In this document: positions 1 to 6,904 of the stretch, piece after piece
Layout: every line of letters starts with the position of its first letter
Numbering within the stretch: position 1 is the first letter of the stretch
Assembly (NCBI GenBank): GCA_051744345.1
Contig: JBNJCW010000038.1
Location: 1 to 19,277, forward strand
Length of the DNA: 19,277 nucleotides
Direction of reading: 5' to 3'
From: Halolacustris sp051744345
Lineage (GTDB): Bacteria > Actinomycetota > Humimicrobiia > Humimicrobiales > Humimicrobiaceae
Notes under the pieces: generated by a model
The model's database searches: none
The model's input: the letters and a program-made list of their open reading frames with translations, nothing else
What the model was told of the DNA's origin: nothing
Translations under genes and position numbers: made by a program

Positions 1-67
1 ATATTACAATACATTATTCAATAAAAGTTAAGTCTTTTCTGGTTATTTTTAATAGATTTTGGTAGTT

Positions 68-85
68 ATTTAACAACTGTTAAAT
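68..85. repeat. 18-bp perfect dyad, possible operator
   Basis: The sequence ATTTAACA-AC-TGTTAAAT is a perfect inverted repeat with 8-bp arms and a 2-bp centre. The centre is too short for a good RNA hairpin loop, so a binding site for a dimeric regulator is the more natural reading. It lies about 50 bp beyond the stop of the HAD phosphatase gene, so it would serve a gene to the left of the window, if any. AT-rich DNA produces such dyads by chance more easily than balanced DNA. No regulator family is assigned. Confidence 0.35.
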
Positions 86-132
86 CCTCCCTCAGAAATT
101 ATTTCAAACCAAAAAGGCACAGCCGTCTTTTT

Positions 133-930
133 TTAGCCAGTGCTGTTTAAAATATATTCATATATTGCCTTGCCTACCCCGCTGTCGCTATTTTTACGGG
201 TGATGACATCTGCCAGCCTGGCTAAATCTTTATGTGCATTCTCAACCGCTATCTTAAGCCCTGCCACCTCAAACATGCTGATGTCATTTATGTTATCACC
301 AAAAGCAGCGACCTCTTCCTTCTTGAGCCCGGCCTTTTGCATAATCTTTAGAAGCGCATCCCCTTTGGATATTTCTGGAGCAAGGATATGCATAAACCGT
401 TTCCAGGGTTTGGTGATTCTTATCTGCCGGGGACCGAACATGCTGCTTATCTCCCTGTCCAGGCCGCCCTGTTTATACAGCACGCTGATGGCTATGGCAT
501 TATTTTTAAATTTATCATGTTCAAGGTTATCCGCAGGAAAAATTTTTTCACCGGTTTTTCCTATATAAGCAACCACAGGTAAAAACTGCTCATAATGCAT
601 GGTATTGCCAGAAACTGAAACCAGGGGGGCACATCCCCCGGCCTTAATAGAACGGATTAATTTCAGGTAAACAGACGGCTTAATGGTGCATGCAGCATAT
701 ACATTCATTTTAGAGTCAATAATGGTTGCACCGCTGCCGGTTATCTGGGGCAAATCAAGTCCCAGTCTATTAATTATGGGCATAAGTGAATAAATGAGTT
801 TTCCTGTAGCCAAAACTATGCCTATGCCTTTAGTCCTGCAGTCGGAAAGCGCTCTTATATTAAATTCGCTTACCTTATAACTATCATCCATAAGCGTGCC
901 GTCAACATCGGTGGCTATCAGTTTAATCAT
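133..930 (-). CDS. HAD-superfamily hydrolase, Cof type (IIB)
   Basis: A 265-residue phosphatase-like protein of the Cof subfamily, which usually dephosphorylates small phosphorylated metabolites such as sugar phosphates or cofactors in the cytoplasm. Motif I is DVDGT (residues 8-12), with Asp8 as the expected nucleophile and Asp10 as acid/base. Motif II is the Thr of LATGK (Thr42), motif III is probably Lys189 in SKGDAL, and motif IV is GDNINDISMF (211-220). A cap of about 110 residues lies between motifs II and III, as in type IIB. Length is normal for the family. The ATG is preceded by AAAGG and GGG purine tracts that can act as a ribosome-binding site. The gene diverges from degV. Substrate cannot be told from sequence, since Cof proteins are promiscuous. 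Confidence 0.93.
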   Translation of the reverse strand: MIKLIATDVDGTLMDDSYKVSEFNIRALSDCRTKGIGIVLATGKLIYSLMPIINRLGLDLPQITGSGATIIDSKMNVYAACTIKPSVYLKLIRSIKAGGCAPLVSVSGNTMHYEQFLPVVAYIGKTGEKIFPADNLEHDKFKNNAIAISVLYKQGGLDREISSMFGPRQIRITKPWKRFMHILAPEISKGDALLKIMQKAGLKKEEVAAFGDNINDISMFEVAGLKIAVENAHKDLARLADVITRKNSDSGVGKAIYEYILNSTG

Positions 931-952
931 ACCCTTTTATCCTTTAAGATTT

Positions 953-982
953 AAGATACCAGTTTGATTCTAATTTTACCAA
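953..982 (-). promoter_or_regulatory. Candidate promoter for the HAD phosphatase gene
   Basis: On the minus strand, TTGGTA (977-982) and TATCTT (953-958) are separated by 18 bp, and TGG directly before the -10 hexamer makes an extended -10 element. Transcription would start about 20 nt before the ATG at 930. This is a match by eye only, in an AT-rich intergenic stretch. Confidence 0.3.
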
Positions 983-1008
983 TAAGTGCTTTTTATTTAA
1001 AAGATTTC

Positions 1009-1017
1009 TGGTAATAT
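1009..1017 (+). promoter_or_regulatory. Candidate extended -10 promoter for degV
   Basis: TGG followed by TAATAT (hexamer at 1012-1017) resembles an extended -10 element. No good -35 hexamer is seen 16-19 bp upstream. Transcription would begin near 1024, giving a leader of about 20 nt that holds AGGAA (1026-1030) ahead of the ATG at 1045. It would stand back to back with the candidate promoter of the divergent phosphatase gene. Confidence 0.3.
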
Positions 1018-1044
1018 AAAAAAACAGGAAACAACCTTAAAAGC

Positions 1045-1911
1045 ATGGGAAAAATTGCAATAATAACAGACAGTTCCTCAGACATCCCGCAGGATATGGC
1101 TGCCAGATACGGTATTACGGTTATGCCCATGTATATAAGTTTTGGTGGCAAAACTTACAAGGAAGGCGAAGACATTACCAACCAGCAGGTTTACCAAGCA
1201 CTGGAAAGCGGCCTGAAAATACATACCTCCGGTCCTTCCGTAGGGGATTTTACCAAAGCATATTCAGAGGCATTAAACAGAGGCGGCATTGAAAAAATCT
1301 ACAGCATAAACTTAAGCTCAAAGCTTTCCAGCACCATAAACTCGGCCATGATTGCCAAAAGAAATTTTCCTGATGAAAAGATAAAGGTGATTGACCCAAA
1401 GAATGTAACCATCAGCCTGGGCCTTATAGTACTGGAGGCAGCAAAACTTGCCCACATGGGGGTTGGAGAGGAAAAAGTTGACCAGGCGATTGCCTTTCTT
1501 ATAGAAAAAACAAGTTTTTTTGCAGCTATAGAAAATTTCAAGTATGTCCTCAGGAGCGGAAGAACCCCTTTCCTGGGTAATCTATTATCCAAGGCCCTCA
1601 TATTTAAACCGGTAGTATCTGTTAACAGCAGCGGGAAGATATACCTTAAGAGGCTGCTTAAGAATAAGAATAATGCCATAGAGGAACTGCACAAGCAGAC
1701 CATACGCCACCTAAGCGGTAACTTCAACTGGAATATAGGGATATTCTACGGCCAGGAAAAAGAGCGGGCCCTTTACCTCAAAAAGGTGTTCGAGAGCCAA
1801 AAAAAACTGCCCATAAAAAACATAATTCTCTCAGAAATAACCACAGTAATAAGCGCCCATACCGGCCCAGGCATCTGGGGAGTTGCTTACGGGCCCAGCA
1901 TTGATATGTAG
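1045..1911 (+). CDS. DegV family protein (fatty-acid-binding, FakB-like)
   Basis: A 288-residue DegV-family protein. Family members bind a fatty acid in a buried tunnel, and those that pair with the kinase FakA (then called FakB) present it for phosphorylation and entry into phospholipid synthesis. Seen here: the N-terminal TDSSSDIP (8-15), TSGPSVGDF (61-69), the Ser/Thr-rich NLSSKLSST loop (89-97) that binds carboxylate in the family, the RSGRTPFLGNLLS segment after mid-protein, and the C-terminal HTGPG (272-276). Length is typical. The nearest Shine-Dalgarno candidate, AGGAA, is about 14 nt from the ATG, so initiation may be weak. This is the only plus-strand gene in the window. No fakA is present, so the lipid-kinase role is inferred from the family. 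Confidence 0.93.
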   Translation: MGKIAIITDSSSDIPQDMAARYGITVMPMYISFGGKTYKEGEDITNQQVYQALESGLKIHTSGPSVGDFTKAYSEALNRGGIEKIYSINLSSKLSSTINSAMIAKRNFPDEKIKVIDPKNVTISLGLIVLEAAKLAHMGVGEEKVDQAIAFLIEKTSFFAAIENFKYVLRSGRTPFLGNLLSKALIFKPVVSVNSSGKIYLKRLLKNKNNAIEELHKQTIRHLSGNFNWNIGIFYGQEKERALYLKKVFESQKKLPIKNIILSEITTVISAHTGPGIWGVAYGPSIDM

Positions 1912-2178
1912 AGAATTTTAAAAGCCAAGAACCGGTTATGTTTTCCTGTAACTTAAGTTGACAAAAAAAAGGATAAAAGTTCTGCATGGGCAATAATTAA
2001 AAAATATTTATTTAAATAATGCTACCTTTCGAAAAGAGCATAAAACAGGTTCCCGGTACACCCAGGGCTAATAAATGCCATAAAAGCGATCGCGGGAAAG
2101 GCCATACGGAGAGCTTATAATATAAAGGGGGTACTTGATACTAAGGATATCTTGGATCAACAAGGTAGGCCATGTAAT
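1912..2178. other. AT-rich intergenic spacer between convergent genes
   Basis: This 267-bp spacer separates the 3' ends of degV and the rRNA pseudouridine synthase gene. It holds an AT-only patch near 1994-2020, the palindrome GCGATCGC (2086-2093), a repeated AGGCCAT (near 2100 and 2168) and a TATAAT-like run near 2115. I saw no GC-rich stem followed by a T-run clear enough to call a terminator, although one or two would be expected here. A 33-codon open frame at 2019-2120 has no ribosome-binding site. No tRNA T-loop or known riboswitch core was recognised. Confidence 0.6.
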
Positions 2179-2895
2179 TTAAGCCAGGCTTGAGTTTAGG
2201 TCTCCTATCTGCTTCTTATTTAAAACCTTGTATTGTCCTTCTTTTAGGCCCTTTAACTCAAAATTACCTATTTTTACCCTTTGCAGGTCTATAACCTCAT
2301 AGCCTAATTTTTTAAGCACCCTTCTTATTATCCTCTTTCTTCCTTCCAGTAATTGCATGGTAATATTTGAGAAGCTGGAAGTTCTGCCTGTTATTTTTAC
2401 AGACGCTATGGCTGCTTTAATTTCTTCTATCTCCACTCCCCGCCTTAATCTGTCAATATCTTTATCTTTCAGCCAGCCTGCCACCTTTACCTTATAAGTT
2501 TTGGGTATCATGAATTTAGGATGGGTAAGCCTGTAAGCCAGTTCTCCGTCATTGGTCAGTATAAGCAGTCCCCTGGAGTTATAATCCAGTCTGCCTACAG
2601 GGAAAAGCCGTATATCTTTTTCCACGAGGTCAGTCACTTTCCTGCGGCCGAATTTATCCTTTACAGTAGAAAGGTAACCTGGAGGCTTATTCAGGGCAAT
2701 CACAATTTTTGGCTGCGGCTCTATTTTTTTACCCAAACAGATTACCGTATCTTCCGGTAACACTTTGTAGGACAGATCTTTTATGGCAGCCCCGTTAACC
2801 TCTACTTTTCCCTGCTGGACAAGTTTTTCACATTTTCTGCGTGACCCCAGACCGCATTCTGCCAGATATTTGGAAATTCTAGTCCTGCTCATCAT
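2179..2895 (-). CDS. rluB: rRNA pseudouridine synthase, RsuA/RluB/E/F family
   Basis: A 238-residue pseudouridine synthase that isomerises a uridine in ribosomal RNA. In bacteria with a single member beside scpA/scpB it is usually the RluB type, acting on 23S rRNA near U2605. The N-terminus is an S4 RNA-binding domain (about residues 1-60, RISKYLAECGLGSRRKCEKL). The catalytic motif GRLDYNSRGLLILTNDGE follows, with the nucleophile Asp104, then the family C-terminal LLEGRKRIIRR and VIDLQRVKIG. The open frame runs upstream to a TTG at 2907, but S4 starts of this family match ATG at 2895 or 2892. Either ATG overlaps the end of scpB by 14-17 nt, and no good Shine-Dalgarno is seen, so coupling to scpB is likely. 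Last gene of the minus-strand run. Confidence 0.9.
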   Translation of the reverse strand: MMSRTRISKYLAECGLGSRRKCEKLVQQGKVEVNGAAIKDLSYKVLPEDTVICLGKKIEPQPKIVIALNKPPGYLSTVKDKFGRRKVTDLVEKDIRLFPVGRLDYNSRGLLILTNDGELAYRLTHPKFMIPKTYKVKVAGWLKDKDIDRLRRGVEIEEIKAAIASVKITGRTSSFSNITMQLLEGRKRIIRRVLKKLGYEVIDLQRVKIGNFELKGLKEGQYKVLNKKQIGDLNSSLA

Positions 2896-3445
2896 CAATG
2901 TTTTCAAGAGGTGGCAATTGGTCCAGGCTGTTTATTCCCAGCAGTTCGAGGAAACGGTCGGTGGTTTTGTAAATGATGGGATTTCCCGGTTCTTTCAGTT
3001 TCCCTGCTTCTTTTAGCAGGCCTTTCTCTACCAGGGTTATTACCACACTATCGGTTCTAACCCCCCTAATCTCGGCAATCTGTGTTCTGGTGACAGGTTG
3101 CCTGTAAGCCACAATAGCCAGGGTTTCAAGAGCAGCCTGGGACAGGTAAGACCTTATATTTGATTTGACAAAACCCTTTATGTTCTCGCTTATGGCGGGA
3201 TTGGAGTAAAAACGGTATCCCCCGGCAACCTTCCTTATGACAAAGCCGCGGTTTGAATCAATGTATTCCTGCTGGAGGTTGGATATGATACCTTCTATTT
3301 TTTTTGGTCCTATATCAAGGGCTTCCGCTATCTCTTTTATGGTGACAGGTTTTTCAGAAATAAAGAGTATACCCTCTATGCAGGGCCTTGCCCAGCTGTT
3401 ATCCGGCTCAAATAAACCGTTATCTTTATTGTAGTCTTTGTCCAT
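2879..3445 (-). CDS. scpB: Segregation and condensation protein B
   Basis: A 188-residue ScpB. It dimerises, binds the central part of ScpA and with SMC forms the condensin that compacts and helps segregate the nucleoid. Two winged-helix domains are recognisable: the first around IEGILFISEKPVTIKEIAEA (residues 24-43), the second around ETLAIVAYRQPVTRTQIAEI (107-126) with GVRTDSVV following. The C-terminal segment GNPIIYKTTDRFLELLGI is the usual family ending. ATG at 3445 has GGAAG 5-6 nt upstream inside the scpA coding sequence, and the two genes overlap by 20 nt. That fits translation in matched amounts for one complex. SMC itself is not in the window. Confidence 0.95.
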   Translation of the reverse strand: MDKDYNKDNGLFEPDNSWARPCIEGILFISEKPVTIKEIAEALDIGPKKIEGIISNLQQEYIDSNRGFVIRKVAGGYRFYSNPAISENIKGFVKSNIRSYLSQAALETLAIVAYRQPVTRTQIAEIRGVRTDSVVITLVEKGLLKEAGKLKEPGNPIIYKTTDRFLELLGINSLDQLPPLENIDDEQD

Positions 3446-4181
3446 TTTCTTCCATCTTCTTTACTGTGATACTGCCAAAGTTTTCAAACTGAACTATCTC
3501 TATCTCCTCATTTTTATATAATTCAAGGATAGACAGAAAGCAAATAATTATGTCTATAATCTGTTCATATTCAACAGTTAAATCCCTGAAGGTCATTTTT
3601 GTGTTAGTCTCAAGTTTCTGTTTGACCCTCTCCATCTCGTCATAAATGGACCTGATATTACGGTGATTGTAAACAATCCCCAGGTTCATCTGTTCCGGCT
3701 GGCCCTTAAGCACCCTGGCTGCCAGCCTGGATAAACCATAGCTGTTTATGCCCTCTAAGAAATCAGGCATAGTATCCATGAACTCTTTCTCTAAAGGCGC
3801 TTCCCTTACCAGAAACAATTCTTCTGTCTCCATGGCCTTTTGGAGAAAAGAAGAAATTTTTTTAAAAACCCTGTATTCCTTTTCCCTCCGCCTTAAAATT
3901 GCCTCATCCGGCTCCTCCTCCTGCACCTCTTTCTTCTTGGAAGGAAGGAGGGAGCGGGATTTAATTTCCAGCAAAATTGATGCCGTCCAGATAAAACTTG
4001 AAATGGTATCTATGGTTACAGTCCTGCTCCTTTTTATGAATTCCAGAAAGCCGGAAATAACTTCATTTAAGCTAATCTGGTATATATCAGCCTTTTTTGA
4101 TTGCACCAGCTCCAGCAAAACCTTAATAGGGCCCCTGTATTTATCATATTCTATCAGATACTCTTCCCGGCTCTCAGTCAA
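3426..4181 (-). CDS. scpA: Segregation and condensation protein A
   Basis: A 251-residue ScpA, the kleisin subunit that bridges the SMC heads and carries ScpB. The N-terminal YDKYRGPIKVLLELVQSKKA (residues 13-32) matches the family's FEGPLDLLLxLI region, followed by ADIYQISLNEV. The acidic linker and C-terminal winged helix (DLTVEYEQIIDIIICFLSILEL, then KNEEIEIVQFENFGSI) are present. The start is TTG at 4181: the only in-frame start, since an in-frame TAG lies two codons upstream. It overlaps the trpS stop by 8 nt. The AGGA before it is only 1-2 nt away, closer than ideal, so initiation probably depends on ribosomes ending trpS. Parts of the middle are more diverged than in well-studied homologues. 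Confidence 0.94.
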   Translation of the reverse strand: MTESREEYLIEYDKYRGPIKVLLELVQSKKADIYQISLNEVISGFLEFIKRSRTVTIDTISSFIWTASILLEIKSRSLLPSKKKEVQEEEPDEAILRRREKEYRVFKKISSFLQKAMETEELFLVREAPLEKEFMDTMPDFLEGINSYGLSRLAARVLKGQPEQMNLGIVYNHRNIRSIYDEMERVKQKLETNTKMTFRDLTVEYEQIIDIIICFLSILELYKNEEIEIVQFENFGSITVKKMEENGQRLQ

Positions 4182-5157
4182 TTCCTATCTTTTCCCTAAC
4201 CGATTTGATGGTTTTTCCTGCAACACCTCTGACCTGCTGCTTTCCTTTATCCAGTATGCGGTATATTTTTTTCATATCCTTTTCAAGCTCGCTTCTCCTG
4301 GCCTGAAAATCCCTTAAGTTATCATAAATAATATCAGCCAATTCATCCTTGCATTTTGTACAGCCTATCTGTGCCTGCCTGCACCTCTGCTCTATATGGC
4401 CAAGATCCTGTTTCCTGTATATCTTGTAAAAATCAAATATATTGCAAACCTCGGGATGCCCGGAGTCCTTAAGCCTTACCCTCTGGGGATCGGTTATCAT
4501 CATCCTTGTTTTTTTTCTTATTACATCATGGCTGTCGGTTAAAAAAATTGCATTCCCGTAGCTTTTAGACATCTTTCTGCCGTCAGTTCCTACAACTCTT
4601 CTGGACTGGGAAAGCATAGCCCGGGGCTCCTTGAAAAAGTCCCCGTAAAGGTAATTAAAACGCCTGGCAATTTCCCTGGTTATCTCCAGATGGGGCAGCT
4701 GGTCCTCCCCCACCGGTATTATATCTGCATTGACTATCAATATATCTGCAGCCATGAGCACCGGGTATGAAAGGAAACCCAGGGTAGATAAATCTTTGGA
4801 CTTGAGCTGGTTTATTTGCTCTTTATAGGTCGGGCATCTCTCCAGCCAGGGAAGTGGCGTAATCATGGAAAAATAAAGGGTCAGCTCTGTAATCTCCGGT
4901 ATGTCTGACTGCCGGTAAAGGTGTGTCTTTTCCGGATCTACTCCCAGGGCAATAAGGTCAATTACGCATTCTATTAAGTTTTTCTTTATATGTTTGGGAT
5001 TCTGGTATTCAGTAGACAGGGCATGCCAGTCAACCAAAAAGAAAAAGTTTTCATATTCATGCTGATGTTCGATCATATTCATGATATTGCCGTGTAAATG
5101 GCCAAGATGAAGTTTTCCGGTGGGCCTGAAGCCGGTAAGCATTTTTAATTTTCCCAT
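4174..5157 (-). CDS. trpS: Tryptophanyl-tRNA synthetase
   Basis: A 327-residue class Ic synthetase that charges tRNA-Trp with tryptophan. The Rossmann signature is HLGH (residues 17-20), preceded by GFRPTGKL, and the second signature is KMSKS (195-199). Other family blocks are YRQSDIPEITELTLYFSMIT and PVGEDQLPHLEITREIARRF. The frame is open to 5202, but the ATG at 5157 is chosen. It has GGGAG five nucleotides upstream, the protein then begins as family members do, and the overlap with the upstream protease gene disappears, leaving a 17-nt gap. Genes order M50 protease, trpS, scpA, scpB, pseudouridine synthase is also common in Clostridia, from general knowledge. Confidence 0.96.
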   Translation of the reverse strand: MGKLKMLTGFRPTGKLHLGHLHGNIMNMIEHQHEYENFFFLVDWHALSTEYQNPKHIKKNLIECVIDLIALGVDPEKTHLYRQSDIPEITELTLYFSMITPLPWLERCPTYKEQINQLKSKDLSTLGFLSYPVLMAADILIVNADIIPVGEDQLPHLEITREIARRFNYLYGDFFKEPRAMLSQSRRVVGTDGRKMSKSYGNAIFLTDSHDVIRKKTRMMITDPQRVRLKDSGHPEVCNIFDFYKIYRKQDLGHIEQRCRQAQIGCTKCKDELADIIYDNLRDFQARRSELEKDMKKIYRILDKGKQQVRGVAGKTIKSVREKIGID

Positions 5158-5174
5158 GTTTACTCCCTGTCTGT

Positions 5175-5858
5175 TTAAATTAAATATTGCCACCACAGGC
5201 AAATATTGTAAATAAAGGCCACTACCGGAGATATTACACTCCAGAAAAACCTTCCTCCCAAAAATAGTATTACAAAAATAAATATAAACCCAAACCTCTC
5301 CAGGCTCAAGAATTTATACATTGCCTCATTTGGCAAAAAAGATGCCAGAACCTTTGATCCGTCCAGCGGGGGTATGGGAATCAGGTTGAATACAGCCAGA
5401 AATATATTTATGTAGATGGCAAAAATAAATATATTGGATATAAAAAGGAGAATGGCAGAGTCAATGTTTCTGGTTAACCAGACATATAAACCGAAAACAG
5501 TTCCCAGCCCAAAGGCAATTAAAAGATTGGTCACAATCCCTGCCAGTGAGGTAAACCTCATACCTTTCCTGAAGTCCCTGAAGTAGGAAGGGTTTATGGG
5601 AACAGGTTTTGCATAGCCAAAAATGATATTTGAGCCAAGAAGCATCAACAGGAGCGGAAGCAGTATGGTGCCAAAAATGTCAATATGTGCTGCCGGATTA
5701 AGCGTAAGCCTTCCCATGTTTTTTGCGGTAGGGTCCCCCTGCCTGTATGCGGCATAACCATGGGCATATTCATGCATAATAACTCCTATCAGGAGCCCAG
5801 GTGCCCAGGTAACAAGCTGCCTTAAAAAATCAACAAAAGCATTAGCTAAATTTGCCAT
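5175..5858 (-). CDS. Site-2 protease family (M50) membrane metalloprotease
   Basis: A 227-residue polytopic membrane protein of the small, PDZ-less S2P class. The zinc site is HEYAH (residues 29-33) in the first membrane helix. The third ligand is expected at Asp165 in the motif NLIPIPPLDGSKVL (157-170). The family-typical NPAAHID (54-60) lies between, followed by PVPINPSYF. Four or more further hydrophobic segments are visible. Such proteases cleave within membranes, but the substrates of this short class are mostly unknown and no sigma or anti-sigma gene is near. The ATG at 5858 has GAAGA about 8 nt upstream. It opens the trpS-scpA-scpB-rluB run after a 156-bp gap, so it probably marks a new transcription unit. 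Confidence 0.92.
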   Translation of the reverse strand: MANLANAFVDFLRQLVTWAPGLLIGVIMHEYAHGYAAYRQGDPTAKNMGRLTLNPAAHIDIFGTILLPLLLMLLGSNIIFGYAKPVPINPSYFRDFRKGMRFTSLAGIVTNLLIAFGLGTVFGLYVWLTRNIDSAILLFISNIFIFAIYINIFLAVFNLIPIPPLDGSKVLASFLPNEAMYKFLSLERFGFIFIFVILFLGGRFFWSVISPVVAFIYNICLWWQYLI

Positions 5859-5918
5859 TAAATATCTTCACTTTCTTTCCCTTACTGGGTAATCTTAAAT
5901 CAATTTCTATGACCTATT

Positions 5919-5946
5919 AGCTTATCAAAATCTTTTAGATTTGCAA
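5919..5946 (-). promoter_or_regulatory. Candidate promoter with internal dyad ahead of the M50-trpS run
   Basis: In the 156-bp gap between xerD and the M50 protease gene, the minus strand has TTGCAA (5941-5946) and TAAGCT (5919-5924) 16 bp apart, with TGA before the second hexamer as an extended -10. The spacer holds AAATCT-AAA-AGATTT (5928-5942), an exact inverted repeat where a repressor could sit. Matches are modest. The gap also has no convincing terminator for xerD, so readthrough into the next genes is possible. Confidence 0.25.
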
Positions 5947-6014
5947 AACACAAATATCATTTCACCGCTTCGGCATATATTCGTATAACCTTTTTTTAAA
6001 AAGCCTATCTGCCT

Positions 6015-6893
6015 TTATTTTTCCCTCGGGTGGTACCTGAAATAGGTATCCTTTAGATGTTTTTTGGTAACCGTGGTATAGATCTCAGTGGTAGAGATGC
6101 TGCTATGTCCCAGTAGCTCCTGTACGGTACGTATATCTGCTCCCCTTTCCAGCATGTGGGTAGCAAAGCTGTGCCTGAAAATATGGGGGTATAGCTTTTT
6201 ACCCAGCCCCAGTCTCCTGGCATATTTTTTCATGATTTTCCAGAAACCCTGCCGGGAAATCCTTCTGCCAAACCTGTTTAAGAAAACATACTCCTGCCTT
6301 GCCTTTTCTATCTTATGCCTGGCATTAAAAATATATTTTTTAAGGGCATCCATAGCCTTATCCCCAATGGGAGTGATCCTTTCCTTGTCTCCTTTGCCTA
6401 TAAACACCAGCAGGCCTTCTTCCAGGTCAACGTTTACCATTTTCAGCCCCACAATCTCGCTTACCCTGAGACCGCAGGAATAAAGCAGCTCAAACATGGC
6501 TTTATCCCTCAAATCAAACTCGGTGGACTGGGGGATGCTGTCTAAGAACTTCTCAACCTCAGCTTCGCTTAAAACCTCTAAAAGCTTTCTCGGCGTTTTT
6601 GGGTTTCTGATATCAGCAAATGGATTATGGCTTATTTTTTCTTCCCTTATAAGGAATTTATAGAAATTTCTCAGGCAAGAGAGTATCCTGGACACCGAGC
6701 TTGCACTCTGGGTTATATTGAGCCACTTGAAAAATTCCAGTATCTGCTGATGGTCTATTTTAAGGTAATCGATCTTATGGTTATCCAGAAAAGCAAAATA
6801 TTTTTCAATATCCCTGGTATATGACATTAATGTATTCTTGCTAAGCTGCCTTTCAAATCTCAAATAATCCAGGAAATTAGCAATATCTTCTAT
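6015..6893 (-). CDS. xerD: Tyrosine recombinase XerD-like, proposed ATA start
   Basis: A 292-residue site-specific recombinase that resolves chromosome dimers at dif, usually with XerC and FtsK. The catalytic set is complete (numbered from the ATA): Arg143 in CGLRVSE, Lys167 in GKGDKER, His237 and Arg240 in HIFRHSFATH, His263 in LGHSS, and nucleophile Tyr272 in EIYTTV. With the first ordinary start (TTG at 6863) the protein would begin at RFERQLSKNT and lose the conserved first helix. Starting at ATA 6893-6891 gives MEDIANFLDYLRFERQLS, which fits XerC/D N-termini. GGGAG lies five nucleotides before that ATA and begins in the stop codon of the NUDIX gene. XerC versus XerD identity rests on gene order (NUDIX-xerD is conserved). 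Confidence 0.9.
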   Translation of the reverse strand: MEDIANFLDYLRFERQLSKNTLMSYTRDIEKYFAFLDNHKIDYLKIDHQQILEFFKWLNITQSASSVSRILSCLRNFYKFLIREEKISHNPFADIRNPKTPRKLLEVLSEAEVEKFLDSIPQSTEFDLRDKAMFELLYSCGLRVSEIVGLKMVNVDLEEGLLVFIGKGDKERITPIGDKAMDALKKYIFNARHKIEKARQEYVFLNRFGRRISRQGFWKIMKKYARRLGLGKKLYPHIFRHSFATHMLERGADIRTVQELLGHSSISTTEIYTTVTKKHLKDTYFRYHPREK

Positions 6894-6898
6894 TTTTT

Positions 6899-6904
6899 CT
6901 CCCT
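6899..6904 (-). promoter_or_regulatory. Shine-Dalgarno site that decides the xerD start
   Basis: AGGGAG on the minus strand starts within the TAG stop of the NUDIX gene and ends 5 nt before the ATA at 6893. The next ordinary in-frame start, TTG at 6863, lies 35 nt beyond this site and has no purine-rich sequence of its own nearby apart from scattered bases. The spacing supports initiation at ATA. Confidence 0.5.

Noticed and set aside
105..150. Possible intrinsic terminator just after the HAD phosphatase gene
   Set aside because: The best stem (ACAGC with GCTGT) is only 5 bp with a loop of about 18 nt before GCC and five T residues; too weak to call.
140..568. 142-codon plus-strand open frame opposite the HAD phosphatase gene
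   Set aside because: Antisense to a gene with all HAD motifs; hydrophobic character is a by-product of the reverse-complemented codons.
1299..1727. 142-codon minus-strand open frame opposite degV
   Set aside because: Antisense shadow of a clear DegV gene, with no family-like motif.
2086..2093. GCGATCGC palindrome (HIP1-like octamer)
   Set aside because: No second copy was noticed in the window, so there is no sign of the enrichment that would make it meaningful.
2019..2120. 33-codon open frame in the degV-rluB spacer
   Set aside because: No ribosome-binding site, AT-only upstream sequence, and no recognisable peptide features.
3748..4317. 189-codon plus-strand open frame opposite scpA and the end of trpS
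   Set aside because: It lies entirely antisense to two well-supported genes and has no domain-like pattern; its length follows from their codon bias.
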